Below are positions 35,162 through 44,182 of a stretch of DNA of 64,000 nt, one piece after another. Within the stretch, counting starts at the first letter, position 1; each line of letters opens with the position of its first letter. Origin of the DNA: Thiodubiliella sp900128405 (GTDB lineage Bacteria; Pseudomonadota; Gammaproteobacteria; PS1; Pseudothioglobaceae); contig OY821614.1 in the NCBI GenBank assembly GCA_963682085.1, positions 1,674,001 through 1,738,000 of the forward strand, read 5' to 3'. Both the position numbers and the translations under genes were made by a program. The notes beneath the pieces were generated by a model. It did no database searches. It was not told where the DNA came from and saw only the letters and a program-made list of their open reading frames with translations.

Positions 35162-35360
35162 GGTCTTCCTAAGTAAAAAAAGAAAAAATTATACCGCAAA
35201 AAAATAATTAAAGTTAGAAACAGGAGGAGAATTTATATTTAGTTTTTAAATGCAGTATTTTTATGGAAAATATGGGCAATTACCAACACTTGAAAAGCCA
35301 AAAGAATGGGCATTAATTATGACCAGTGCAATCAAGGAAAGTTTGTTAACTGTTACCTTG

Positions 35361-35385
35361 TTCGTATTTATGCAAAGACTTCTTT
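35361..35385 (-). repeat. Solo IS5-type terminal repeat
   Basis: On the minus strand AAGTCTTTGCATAAATACGAA, a good match to the IS end at 2008. It truncates a 45-codon frame starting at 35250 (MQYFYGKYGQLPTLEKPKEW at its start), which may be the remnant of a disrupted gene. The rest of 35162-35409 holds no gene I can support. Confidence 0.5.
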
Positions 35386-35409
35386 AAGATAAAACTGTAA
35401 CTTTAAATG

Positions 35410-37071
35410 CTAAATACTTAGTTTAATCATCTCTTCAGCGGCAATTCGCGCTTTGTCAGTAATAGTGGAACCACCTAAAATTCGGGCAATTTCATCTACA
35501 CGCTGATTGTCAGATAAGGGTATAACTGTGGTTTGTGCACCCTCTTTTTCTTGTGCTTTTTGCACGCGTAAGTGTTGATGTCCAAAAGCGGCAACTTGTG
35601 CTAAATGGGTGATACAAATGATTTGATAATGTTGGCTAAGTTGTTTGAGTTTTTTGCCAACGACTTCGGCGACTGCACCGCTAATACCAACATCAACTTC
35701 ATCAAAAATCAAGGTTGGCGTGTATTCGTTATCGCTACTAACTACTGAAATTGCTAAAGAAATACGGGAAAGTTCACCGCCTGATGCAACTTTTTTTAGG
35801 GCTTTGAAATCGCTACCCATATTGGTTTGGACTAAGAAATCAACGCTTTCGTTGCCGTTATAATGCACCCCGAGTGTTTTCTTCGGCAAATCAACTTTAA
35901 ATCCACTGCCCGGCATACCGAGGACTTGCATTGCTTCGGTGACTAAGTTTGACAATAAGTTGGATTTTTCAAGTCTAATTTTGCTCAAAACTTTAGCCTG
36001 TTCATGATATTTTTGTGCCAAAACTTCTTTTTGTTGCTGTAATCCATGTAGCGATGTTCCTGTGCCATCAATGGCATCTAGTGCGGTGGAAATGGCATCT
36101 TTCGTGGTAATTAATTCAGTGATTTGACAAGTGTGTTTGCGGGCTAAATCGTGTAGTTCGCTTAAACGAGCTTCTAGTTCAGTGGTGGTTTGTTCGTCAA
36201 ACGACAAGTTGCTTAAATAATTGTTTAATTCATAAATGGTTTCTTGAGTTTGCACTTGTGCACTAGAAAGCATTTGTGCAATTGGCGTGAGTTTTTCATC
36301 GGTTTCAAGTGCTTGATTGAGTGTGTGAGTTAAATTTAGTAATTGTGCATTGGCACCCGATTCTTGCTCTAGTTGAGCCAATACGCTGGAAGTTTTTTCA
36401 ATCAAACTGGCGGCATTGGCACTGGTTTTAAAATCATTTTCAATGCTATCAAGTTCTTCTTGGGCAAGCACAGCGTTGTCTAATTCTTGTAATTGGTGTT
36501 GTAACAATTCTTGCTGTTGTTGCTTAAGGTCTTGGTTACTGCTTAATTCGTCAATCTGGCGGCTAATCGTATTGTATTGCGTTACAATCACATTGAGTGC
36601 ATCGCAGGTTGTAGAATGTTGCGCATAAGTATCCAGCAATTCACGCTGTTGTTCGGCTCGTAGTAACAATTGATGTTCATTTTGACCGTGCATATCAATC
36701 AACAACTCGCCCACACCCCGTAATACTGAAAGTGGCACATTGATGCCATTTACAAAAGCTTTTGAACGCCCATCACTGCTGATAATACGACGCAAAATAC
36801 ACTCACCATCTTCCTCTAATGAATGCGTTTGCAAATAGGCTTGTATTTTTTCTTGATTGCTTATATCAAAAGCCGCACTTACTTCGGCTTTGTTTTGCCC
36901 ATGACGCACAAGCGTGAAATCGCTACGGTGCCCTAATGCTAAATTCAAGGCTTGTAATAAAATAGATTTACCCGCACCTGTTTCGCCAGTAACAGTACTC
37001 ATGCCTGCTTCAAAAGACAAATCCAGTTTTTCGACAACTGCTAAATTTTTAACACTTAATTGAGACAGCAT
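35410..37071 (-). CDS. recN: DNA repair protein RecN
   Basis: SMC-like ATPase acting at double-strand breaks. It is 553 residues: Walker A GETGAGKSILLQALN (residues ~28-42), long coiled coil in the middle (about 150-370), and C-terminal signature VASGGELSRISLAISVV with Walker B TLIFDEVDVGISG. The end resembles other RecN (THLAQVAAFGHQHLRVQK). It follows nadK by 5 bp, the common nadK-recN pair. Confidence 0.95.
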   Translation of the reverse strand: MLSQLSVKNLAVVEKLDLSFEAGMSTVTGETGAGKSILLQALNLALGHRSDFTLVRHGQNKAEVSAAFDISNQEKIQAYLQTHSLEEDGECILRRIISSDGRSKAFVNGINVPLSVLRGVGELLIDMHGQNEHQLLLRAEQQRELLDTYAQHSTTCDALNVIVTQYNTISRQIDELSSNQDLKQQQQELLQHQLQELDNAVLAQEELDSIENDFKTSANAASLIEKTSSVLAQLEQESGANAQLLNLTHTLNQALETDEKLTPIAQMLSSAQVQTQETIYELNNYLSNLSFDEQTTTELEARLSELHDLARKHTCQITELITTKDAISTALDAIDGTGTSLHGLQQQKEVLAQKYHEQAKVLSKIRLEKSNLLSNLVTEAMQVLGMPGSGFKVDLPKKTLGVHYNGNESVDFLVQTNMGSDFKALKKVASGGELSRISLAISVVSSDNEYTPTLIFDEVDVGISGAVAEVVGKKLKQLSQHYQIICITHLAQVAAFGHQHLRVQKAQEKEGAQTTVIPLSDNQRVDEIARILGGSTITDKARIAAEEMIKLSI

Positions 37072-37076
37072 TTTGA

Positions 37077-37910
37077 TTAAAGTTTATGTCCCCAATGTAA
37101 TTTAGAGCGAATGATTTCAAAATAATCATAATTTTTCGGATGTAATAGTTGAATTAAATTATGGTATTGATGCAGGTGAATGCTTTGCCCTATTGAAATC
37201 GATATTGAGGTCTGCCCATCAAAACTAACAATTGCACCATTGTCTGAATCTTTTATTTGAATCACCACTTCGCTATCACCCGGCACCAGCAGTGGACGAT
37301 GACTCGTTGTATGTGGGCAAATGGACACCAAGCCAATAGCATTTATACCGGGGTGCATAATTGGCCCGCCACTGGATAGGGCATACGCAGTTGAGCCTGT
37401 TGGCGTGGTAACAATCAATCCATCTGCCCGTTGATTATTGACAAACTTGCCGTTAATTAATAAATCAAACTCAATCATTTTTAAGGTTTCTGCCCTATGC
37501 ACAACCACATCGTTCAACGCCAAAAAATGCCCTAATATCTTACCATCTTGTTTAATTTCACATGATAATAAATGGCGTTCTTCTTGGGTAAAGTCGCCAT
37601 TTAATATCTCAGTAACAATGTCCGCCATATTGGTGGCAGGCACATCTGCTAAAAATCCAAGACGACCTAAATTGATACCCAGTATAGGTATTTTATTATC
37701 AACAAAAGTGCGTGCAGTGTTTAGTAGTGAGCCATCGCCACCCACCACAATAATCAAATCTGCCTGTGCAGCAATTTGTTTATCGCCTTGCACCACATCT
37801 ATGCCTTTTCCTTTGAGCAAAGTGCCGAGTTCTTTGGCTTTATCATTGCTGTGAGGGTCATTAGGTTTAGTAATTATGCCAATTGTGTAAAACATATTTG
37901 ATTTTTTCAT
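37077..37910 (-). CDS. nadK: NAD kinase
   Basis: Makes NADP from NAD and ATP. It is 277 residues. Motifs are VVGGDGSLLNTARTF (GGDG), LGINLGRLGFLAD, ALNDVVVHRAETLKM (the NE/D motif as ND) and GLIVTTPTGSTAYALSSGGP. ATG at 37910 begins MKKSN; the Met at codon 6 is an alternative start. It is divergent from grpE, a common arrangement. Confidence 0.95.
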   Translation of the reverse strand: MKKSNMFYTIGIITKPNDPHSNDKAKELGTLLKGKGIDVVQGDKQIAAQADLIIVVGGDGSLLNTARTFVDNKIPILGINLGRLGFLADVPATNMADIVTEILNGDFTQEERHLLSCEIKQDGKILGHFLALNDVVVHRAETLKMIEFDLLINGKFVNNQRADGLIVTTPTGSTAYALSSGGPIMHPGINAIGLVSICPHTTSHRPLLVPGDSEVVIQIKDSDNGAIVSFDGQTSISISIGQSIHLHQYHNLIQLLHPKNYDYFEIIRSKLHWGHKL

Positions 37911-37958
37911 AATAGACCTTATATAATGAGCGAAATATACACGAATTGAGTATTAAAA

Positions 37959-38552
37959 ATGACAAAAAAGAAAACACAAGACAAAAAACCAGTAGATGCT
38001 TCTGTAGAAGAAGAGAAAAAAACAGAGGATCCAGTTGAGGCAGTTGATATTGAAGCAGCCATTAAAAACGCTTCAAGAATACCAGCAAGCGATGATTTAG
38101 AATCACAGTTAGAAGAGGCACAACAATCTGCCAAAGATAATTGGGATAAAGCCTTACGCACTCAGGCAGAAATGGAAAACCTAAAACGCCGTAATGCTAA
38201 AGATTTAGAAAACGCACATAAGTTTGCACTTGACGGCTTTGTTAAGGCATTACTTGAAGTTAAAGATTCTTTGACTATGGGGCTAAAAACTGCTAATGAA
38301 GAAACTGCTACGATTGAAAGTATTCTTGAAGGTCTAGAAATGACCGACAAAGTTTTTCTTGCTACTTTTAAAAAATTTGGCGTTGAAACACTTAACCCAA
38401 CAGGAGAAGTTTTTAATCCAGAATTTCATGAAGCCGTTACTATGGTGCCAATGCCTGACAAAGAATCTAACTCTGTTTTAGAAGTTGTGCAAATCGGCTT
38501 TACTCTAAACGGTCGTTTAGTTCGTCCAGCGATGGTGGTTGTGGTTCAGTGA
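37959..38552 (+). CDS. grpE: Nucleotide exchange factor GrpE
   Basis: Co-chaperone that releases ADP from DnaK. It is 197 residues: a charged disordered N-terminus (about 1-45), a long coiled-coil helix (LEEAQQSAKDNWDKALRTQA and following), and the C-terminal beta-wing with the family signature FNPEFHEAVTMVP and VLEVVQIGFTLNGRLVRPAMVVV. dnaK and dnaJ are not adjacent. No sigma-32 promoter is obvious. Confidence 0.95.
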   Translation: MTKKKTQDKKPVDASVEEEKKTEDPVEAVDIEAAIKNASRIPASDDLESQLEEAQQSAKDNWDKALRTQAEMENLKRRNAKDLENAHKFALDGFVKALLEVKDSLTMGLKTANEETATIESILEGLEMTDKVFLATFKKFGVETLNPTGEVFNPEFHEAVTMVPMPDKESNSVLEVVQIGFTLNGRLVRPAMVVVVQ

Positions 38553-38573
38553 TTTTTTAGATACGCTCTATGG

Positions 38574-38579
38574 TATAAT
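38574..38579 (+). promoter_or_regulatory. Candidate -10 for adk
   Basis: TATAAT 100 bases before the adk ATG, with no convincing -35. It implies a leader of about 90 nt, AT-rich and without a clear structure. Confidence 0.4.
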
Positions 38580-38679
38580 TCTCGCTCGTTTTTAGCCTAA
38601 TAATATTAACTTAGTATTTAACTGACAGATTGATATAAGGCTATATTTTATTTACTATTTTTTTAAAGGAAACAACATT

Positions 38680-39318
38680 ATGAAACTTATACTTCTAGGT
38701 GCACCGGGTGCTGGTAAAGGCACAGTTGCAAAATTATTAACCAAAATTGACGGCTCAGTTCAAATCTCTACTGGCGATATTCTGCGTGGTGCAGTTGCTG
38801 CTGGCACAGAATTAGGCAAACAAGCACAGGCGGCTATGAAGGCTGGTGATTTGGTGTCTGATGATTTAATTATGGGCATTATGGAAGAAAGACTTAAGGA
38901 AGACGATTGCAAATCTGGCTACTTATTAGACGGTTTCCCTCGCACTATTCCACAAGCAGAAGCACTAAAAGCATTGCTTGAAAAAATGGGCGAAAAATTA
39001 GATGCTGCAGTTGAAATTGATGTGCCTAGAGATGTTATTCTTGACCGTTTGACCACACGCCGCACCTGTTCTGGCTGTGGTGCGATTTATAATGTAAAGT
39101 CAAATCCAACCAAAGTTGACGGTGTATGTGATAAGTGTGGCGAACCAGTGGTTCAACGCGACGATGAAACCGAAGAAGCCATTAGCAACCGCCTCAATGT
39201 TTATAGCGATCAAACTGCCCCTTTGGTTGGTTTCTATAAAGAAGAAGGCTTGTTACTTAGCGTTGATGCCACTTCATCTGAAGCAGTAATCAATGCTATT
39301 CAAGAAAAAATTGGTTAA
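38680..39318 (+). CDS. adk: Adenylate kinase
   Basis: Interconverts ATP + AMP and 2 ADP. It is 212 residues. P-loop GAPGAGKGTVAKLL at residues 7-20, AMP-binding STGDILRGAV and LLDGFPRTIPQAEAL. The LID has a four-Cys zinc site: TCSGCG and CDKCGEP, as in many non-enteric bacteria. RBS AAAGGAAAC. A terminator follows the stop. Confidence 0.96.
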   Translation: MKLILLGAPGAGKGTVAKLLTKIDGSVQISTGDILRGAVAAGTELGKQAQAAMKAGDLVSDDLIMGIMEERLKEDDCKSGYLLDGFPRTIPQAEALKALLEKMGEKLDAAVEIDVPRDVILDRLTTRRTCSGCGAIYNVKSNPTKVDGVCDKCGEPVVQRDDETEEAISNRLNVYSDQTAPLVGFYKEEGLLLSVDATSSEAVINAIQEKIG

Positions 39319-39341
39319 TTAAGCAATTTATCAAAAAAGCC

Positions 39342-39375
39342 AAAAACCCCGAGCATAGTGTTTGGGGTTTTTTTT
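39342..39375 (+). terminator. Intrinsic terminator of adk
   Basis: AAAAACCCC, 13-base loop, GGGGTTTTTTTT, 25 bases after the adk stop. Confidence 0.8.
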
Positions 39376-39429
39376 GCAATGAACATTATATTATAACTTG
39401 AGACATTTGCATTAAAGGAGGGTCGCACT

Positions 39430-39969
39430 TTGCCTACAATAAATCAATTTTCCTTATTAGCTAAATATAATCAACTGATGAATCAGAGACAATACAAAGC
39501 CACTGCTAGGCTATCTATGTCTGAACTTTGTGAAGATAAAGGGGCTTTTTTTAAATCTGTGCTTGGCACACTTAACCATATAATGGTTGGTGATATTATT
39601 TGGCTAAAAAGATTTTTTGAGCACTCAAACCTCGAGGTGTTGCCTTATATTTTACAACGAGAAGCGCCAAAGTCATTAAACACAGTATTGTTTACTGATT
39701 TTGAAGAATTGAAAAAAGAACGAGAAACAATTGACGAAATTATCATTAGTTGGATAAAATCGTTAACCGACTGTGATTTAAATAAGTGTATTACATACAC
39801 GAGTATAGATGGAAAGTCATTTACTAAACCATTTGCTGGTTTGATTCACCACTTATTTTTACACCAAGTTCACCATAGAGGGCAAGTAACAACCTTGCTT
39901 GCCCAATATGGTGTGGATTTTGGCGAAACTGATCTTATTGAAATTATCAATGTATGTAAAGCACAATAA
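39430..39969 (+). CDS. DinB family protein
   Basis: A 179-residue four-helix-bundle protein of the DinB/YfiT type. The family's metal-binding histidines appear as LGTLNHIMVGDIIWLKRF (His near residue 49) and GLIHHLFLHQVHHRGQVTTL (near 140-150). The catalysed reaction is unknown; some relatives are thiol transferases. The start is TTG 39430, with GGAGGG 7-8 bases upstream and no better ATG. It stands alone between two terminators. Confidence 0.8.
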   Translation: MPTINQFSLLAKYNQLMNQRQYKATARLSMSELCEDKGAFFKSVLGTLNHIMVGDIIWLKRFFEHSNLEVLPYILQREAPKSLNTVLFTDFEELKKERETIDEIIISWIKSLTDCDLNKCITYTSIDGKSFTKPFAGLIHHLFLHQVHHRGQVTTLLAQYGVDFGETDLIEIINVCKAQ

Positions 39970-40231
39970 ATCTATTGAAATATATTTAGGGGGTCTTTTT
40001 TCTGAGTAAGCCTTGCTTGATTTGGAGGTTTGCTCTCTTCCTTTTACCACCTATTTTTACAAGTAGGCAAGGCCTTTTCCTTCCTAGTATTTAAATTCTG
40101 GCTTTAGAAGGAGCTACAAGCCCTTTCCTATTTTGCACTTTTGCCTTAGTTCCCCTTGCTTTTGGTTGACCTTAAGTTACTCTTCTTTCCAAGCTGTGCG
40201 TGAGAATGTATATTTGGGTTTGAAGATAAGT
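39970..40231. other. Intergenic, pyrimidine-rich on the plus strand, no gene seen
   Basis: About 260 bp with no supported ORF. It shows a weak inverted repeat (GCCTTGC at 40010-40016 with GCAAGGC at 40067-40073) enclosing a polypyrimidine segment. It could be decayed mobile DNA or a structured 3' region; the sequence does not decide. Confidence 0.35.
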
Positions 40232-40291
40232 ATAAAACAAACAAAGAAAAAAGCCCCGTTTTCACGGGGCTTTTTTCTTTGTTTGTTTTAT
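40232..40291. terminator. 27-bp perfect hairpin, bidirectional terminator
   Basis: Left arm 40232-40258 (AAACAAACAAAG, A6, GCCCCG), loop TTTTCA, right arm 40265-40291 (CGGGGC, T6, CTTTGTTTGTTT). A and T runs flank the GC core on both sides, so it can stop transcription from both directions, including the cadherin-repeat gene ending at 40299. Confidence 0.88.
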
Positions 40292-40298
40292 CTACTTA

Positions 40299-43200
40299 TT
40301 AAACAAATCGGCGTTTCCTTCTGATTAGATAATAAGTACTTAACACCATTAACAAAATAAAGCCCATATCAAATCTAGCCGGTGCATTAGGATTGTAAAC
40401 ACAACCACCGCCACTGCTACCACCGCTAGAAGGAGGATCCATAGGATCTTCAAGATCTGGCACTGTGATTGAAATAGTGCTTGCAACCACACCGTTGGCA
40501 TCGCCAGTGTTGTCGGCTTGTTCACCATCAGTATCGTTTGCACCGCCGTCTTTAATAGTTAATCTAAGGCAAGTTGCACCTGTGGTTAATCCAGCCTTCC
40601 AAGTGCTATTATCGGTGCAATTTGTGCTTGTTTTGGAGTGGATTGTGTTATTGGTATTAACTTCAAAATTAGCCCAGCCAGTGACTAATGAATATCTACG
40701 CAACTCTGCGTTTGCAGGGATTGCAGTAGTGAGTTCAACAATCACTACGGTGGCAGCACCAGCACTTAAGCCTTCAACGACATAATCATAAATATCGCCA
40801 GTGGTTAATGTGTCATTGGACTTATTAGGTAAATTATTGTCGGTGATATATTGTTGCATTTGTGCAAGGGTTAAACGACTAGAGTCTTCGCCCATTGCCC
40901 CTAACAATATTCTGGTGTTTGTTGGGCTAGTGATGGTTTTTCCTGCACCTGCTTGGATTTTGTTAATTGCGGTGTTGTTGTCCTTGTTGTTGGAAATGCC
41001 ATCGCCATCATCATCATCATTACTGACACTTTCTGCAATCAATTCAAGTTTCAATACTCTTTCTGATGAGTGGGTATTGGTTGTAGCCTTTAATGTAATT
41101 GTTAGAATACCAGCATCTGTATTGGCAGGGTCAAAAACAAATACTGTATCACCACTAGCACTTGTATCAGTAACATCGACACTGCTCCATTCATAAGTCT
41201 TAGCAATTACTGTAGCATGGACAGTAACAACTCCGCCTGTTTTACTAATCACCCGACCTTGATTGTTACCTTGGGTTACGGTGAATTGCTTAATCACTGG
41301 AGTGATGTCGGGGATATCGGTTATTACGGCAATAGTAAAGGCTTGTGTGGTGGGAGTGTTAGTACCATCATCAGCAGTGATGTTGATGTCCATATTGCCA
41401 ACAGTGTCAATACTGATTTTGGTTTTTAACTTATCACCATCAATTTTGAAGCTAGTAGTATCGCTTACGCTGAAACTAAGGGTAGCGGTGTCCACATCAT
41501 TTGCTGATAGCGTGCCAATTAAGGTATCAGCAGCTTGACCTTTGACGAGAGTTTTGTTACTTAGTTGAATGTCGGTAGGGGCAGTGTCGTCAATGTCGGT
41601 AATAGCAAAGTCAAAACCTTTACTAAAGATATGTGAATTGGCATCAGTTACTTTAACTGTGATACTGAGATTTTTGGTAGTTTCATAATCTACAGTTTTA
41701 GCAAGTTTTAGCGTGTTGCCGCTAATAGCAAAGTAAGCTGCACTGTTGTCTACTAAAGTATAGGTAAAGGTATCTCCCGTATCAGCATCGGTGGTAGAGA
41801 GAGTGCCTAAATCAGTGTTAGCGGTGGTGTTTTCAGCAATAGTGTGGTTGTCTGTGGAATTTCCTATTGATAGGATAATATCAGTAGGGGAATTGTTATT
41901 ACTATTGGGAACGGTAATGGTAAAAGTAAAGTTTTTATCAAAGGTATGCGAATTGTTATCAGTTACTCTAACCGTGATACTGAGGCTTTTGGTAGTTTCA
42001 TAATCTACAGTTTTAGCGAGTTTTAGCATGTTACCGTCAACAGCAAAGTAAGCCGCACTGTTGTTTTCTAAGGTGTAGGTAAATGTATCCCCATCATCAG
42101 CATCGATGGTAGAGAGTGTGCCTAAATCGGTATTAGCGACGGTGTTTCCAGCAATGATAAGGCTACCTGTTAGGGTAATATCAGAGGGAGTTTCATCATT
42201 AACATTGGCAATGTTAAAAGTGAAGGCTTTATCAAAGGTATGCGAATTGGCATCAGTTACTCTAACCGTGATATTAAGGTTTTTGGTAGTTTCATAATCT
42301 ACAGTTTTAGCAAGTTTTAGCGTGTTGCCGTCAATAGCAAAGTAAGCCGCACTGTTGTTTACCAAAGTATAGGTAAAGGTATCTCCCACATCAGCATCAG
42401 TGGCAGAGAGTGTGACTAAATTAGTGTTAACAGTGGTGTTTTCAGCAATGTTGAGGTTGCCTGTTGAGGTAATATCAGAGGGAGTTTCGTCATTAACATC
42501 GGTAATGTTAAAAGTGAAGGTTTTATCAAAGGTATGCGAATTGGCATCAGTTACTTTAACCGTAATACTAAGGTTTTTGGTGGTTTCATAATCTACAGTT
42601 TTAGCGAGTTTTAGCGTATTTCCGTTAATAGAAAAGTAAGCCTCACTGTTGTTTACCAAGGTGTAGGTAAAGGTATCTCCCGTATCAGCATCGGTGGTAG
42701 AGAGTGTGCCTAAATTGGTGTTAGTGGCGGTATTTTCAGCAATAGTGTGGTTGTCCGTGGATCCTCCCATTGATAGGGTAATATCGGTAGGGGAATTGAT
42801 ATTAGGGTTGGTAATGGTAAAAGTAAAGTTTTTATCAAGGGTATGCGAATTGGTATCAGTTACTCTAACCGTGATACTAAGGTTTTTGGTGGTTTGATAA
42901 TCTACAGTTTTAGCAAGTTTTAGCGTGTTGCCGCTAATAGCAAAGTAAGCCGCATTGTTGTTTGTTAAAGTATAAGTAAGGGTATCTCCCGCATCGGCAT
43001 CAGTGGCAGAGAGTGTGCCTAAATTGGTGTTAGCGGCGGTGTTTCCAACAATATTGAGATTGCCTGTGAAGGTGATAGCAGCAGGGGTTTCATCGTTGAG
43101 GTCGTTAAGGTTAACAGTGATGATTTGCTCGGTTTTTTTATAGCCTGTAGTGGCTTTGACTTTAACGGTGTAGGATTTTGTGTTGCTTTCAAAGTCAGCG

Positions 43201-43814
43201 GTGGTGCCGTTGAATGTTAGGGTAGCACCAGTAAGGCTAAATAAGTTGCCGGTATTTTCAGTTAGACTGAAAGTAGTATTATCTTCACTGGAGACGAGGG
43301 TGTGATTAGCACTAGTACCTTCGTTAACGCTGAGTGTATCGGTAGAGGTTATGTTTAAAATACAATCTTGGTAGCAAAGAGAGAAATCGTGAACTCTATG
43401 AAATCTGTTTAAAGTTACGGAACTACTATTAACAAAGTTACCCTGACCAAGCCACATTTCATCAGTATTCGTGAAATAAAGCACACCGTCAGCATCCAGA
43501 TGAGCTAATTCTCTTACAGCCATGTTCCAAATAGAAGCATAACCATCGGCATTTGGATTGACGGCAGTCACTGATTTAATTAGAGTCGTAGGAAAACGTG
43601 TTCGTGCCTTGCCCGCATAGACCTTTCCATTAGCCACTATGCTTATTGAGTAAGAGGAATAAGTTCTTAGCCTCTTAATAGGCTGGCTATGTGTAATAGT
43701 AAGTGTGGTTACCCCTGTTCTTTCAACTTTTATAACTGCTGGTTTGACGGCAAAGGCTTGAGAAGCAAAGAAAACTAGTAAAGCGGTGATGATAAAACGA
43801 TTAAATGTGTTCAT
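40299..43814 (-). CDS. Large cadherin-repeat surface protein with C-terminal sorting signal
   Basis: 1171 residues. A signal peptide (NTFNRFIITALLVFFASQAFA) is followed by a unique N-terminal region to ~150 and then about seven cadherin-like repeats of 95-105 residues with motifs such as LSATDADAGDTLTYTL, LKLAKTVDYETTKNLSITV and VTDANSHTFDK, the DxD/DAD pattern suggesting calcium binding. The C-terminus has a GG/SS-rich stretch, then CVYNPNAPARFDMGF, a membrane helix and RRKRR, as in JDVT-CTERM-type sorting signals. Surface display is inferred. It ends at a strong terminator. Confidence 0.85.
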   Translation of the reverse strand: MNTFNRFIITALLVFFASQAFAVKPAVIKVERTGVTTLTITHSQPIKRLRTYSSYSISIVANGKVYAGKARTRFPTTLIKSVTAVNPNADGYASIWNMAVRELAHLDADGVLYFTNTDEMWLGQGNFVNSSSVTLNRFHRVHDFSLCYQDCILNITSTDTLSVNEGTSANHTLVSSEDNTTFSLTENTGNLFSLTGATLTFNGTTADFESNTKSYTVKVKATTGYKKTEQIITVNLNDLNDETPAAITFTGNLNIVGNTAANTNLGTLSATDADAGDTLTYTLTNNNAAYFAISGNTLKLAKTVDYQTTKNLSITVRVTDTNSHTLDKNFTFTITNPNINSPTDITLSMGGSTDNHTIAENTATNTNLGTLSTTDADTGDTFTYTLVNNSEAYFSINGNTLKLAKTVDYETTKNLSITVKVTDANSHTFDKTFTFNITDVNDETPSDITSTGNLNIAENTTVNTNLVTLSATDADVGDTFTYTLVNNSAAYFAIDGNTLKLAKTVDYETTKNLNITVRVTDANSHTFDKAFTFNIANVNDETPSDITLTGSLIIAGNTVANTDLGTLSTIDADDGDTFTYTLENNSAAYFAVDGNMLKLAKTVDYETTKSLSITVRVTDNNSHTFDKNFTFTITVPNSNNNSPTDIILSIGNSTDNHTIAENTTANTDLGTLSTTDADTGDTFTYTLVDNSAAYFAISGNTLKLAKTVDYETTKNLSITVKVTDANSHIFSKGFDFAITDIDDTAPTDIQLSNKTLVKGQAADTLIGTLSANDVDTATLSFSVSDTTSFKIDGDKLKTKISIDTVGNMDINITADDGTNTPTTQAFTIAVITDIPDITPVIKQFTVTQGNNQGRVISKTGGVVTVHATVIAKTYEWSSVDVTDTSASGDTVFVFDPANTDAGILTITLKATTNTHSSERVLKLELIAESVSNDDDDGDGISNNKDNNTAINKIQAGAGKTITSPTNTRILLGAMGEDSSRLTLAQMQQYITDNNLPNKSNDTLTTGDIYDYVVEGLSAGAATVVIVELTTAIPANAELRRYSLVTGWANFEVNTNNTIHSKTSTNCTDNSTWKAGLTTGATCLRLTIKDGGANDTDGEQADNTGDANGVVASTISITVPDLEDPMDPPSSGGSSGGGCVYNPNAPARFDMGFILLMVLSTYYLIRRKRRFV

Positions 43815-43847
43815 AATAAACTCCGTGATTAAAAATAAAAATAAAAA

Positions 43848-44057
43848 TTAAATAGTGTTAGCAACAAAACTTAGCACTTGTGAAGGATGGCTTTTGGTAC
43901 CATTGGGTAGGGTAAAGTAGGTAATTAGGTGGCAGTTTTGTGAAGTTTTTTTAAGAGTGGAGGTAGTATTAACGGCAGAATATTTGACGCTATTTGTGGA
44001 AGTGACGATACTATTTAAAAAAGTGCGACTCGGTTCAGTGTAATTATATGTATTCAT
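43848..44057 (-). CDS. Small hypothetical ORF, doubtful
   Basis: A 69-codon frame upstream of the cadherin-repeat gene on the same strand (33 bp gap). The product is Thr/Ser/Asn-rich (TSTNSVKYSAVNTTSTLKKT) with no signal or known domain, and no good SD precedes ATG 44057. It may be a relic or a chance frame. Otherwise 43815-44182 contains only AT-rich spacer before the next gene. Confidence 0.25.
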   Translation of the reverse strand: MNTYNYTEPSRTFLNSIVTSTNSVKYSAVNTTSTLKKTSQNCHLITYFTLPNGTKSHPSQVLSFVANTI

Positions 44058-44182
44058 AATTGTTGAATTTTTCCATAAAAATAAATGTTTGTGTAGGTTT
44101 TTTTAGTTTTTTTTATTTATACTTTTATACAAGAGTCTCATTTATAATATTATATTGTGAAACAAAATGCAGGGGGAGCATA

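Noticed and set aside
40465..42897. Plus-strand frames opposite the cadherin-repeat gene
   Set aside because: They recur with the repeats and mirror the codon pattern of the minus-strand gene; no SD or family features.
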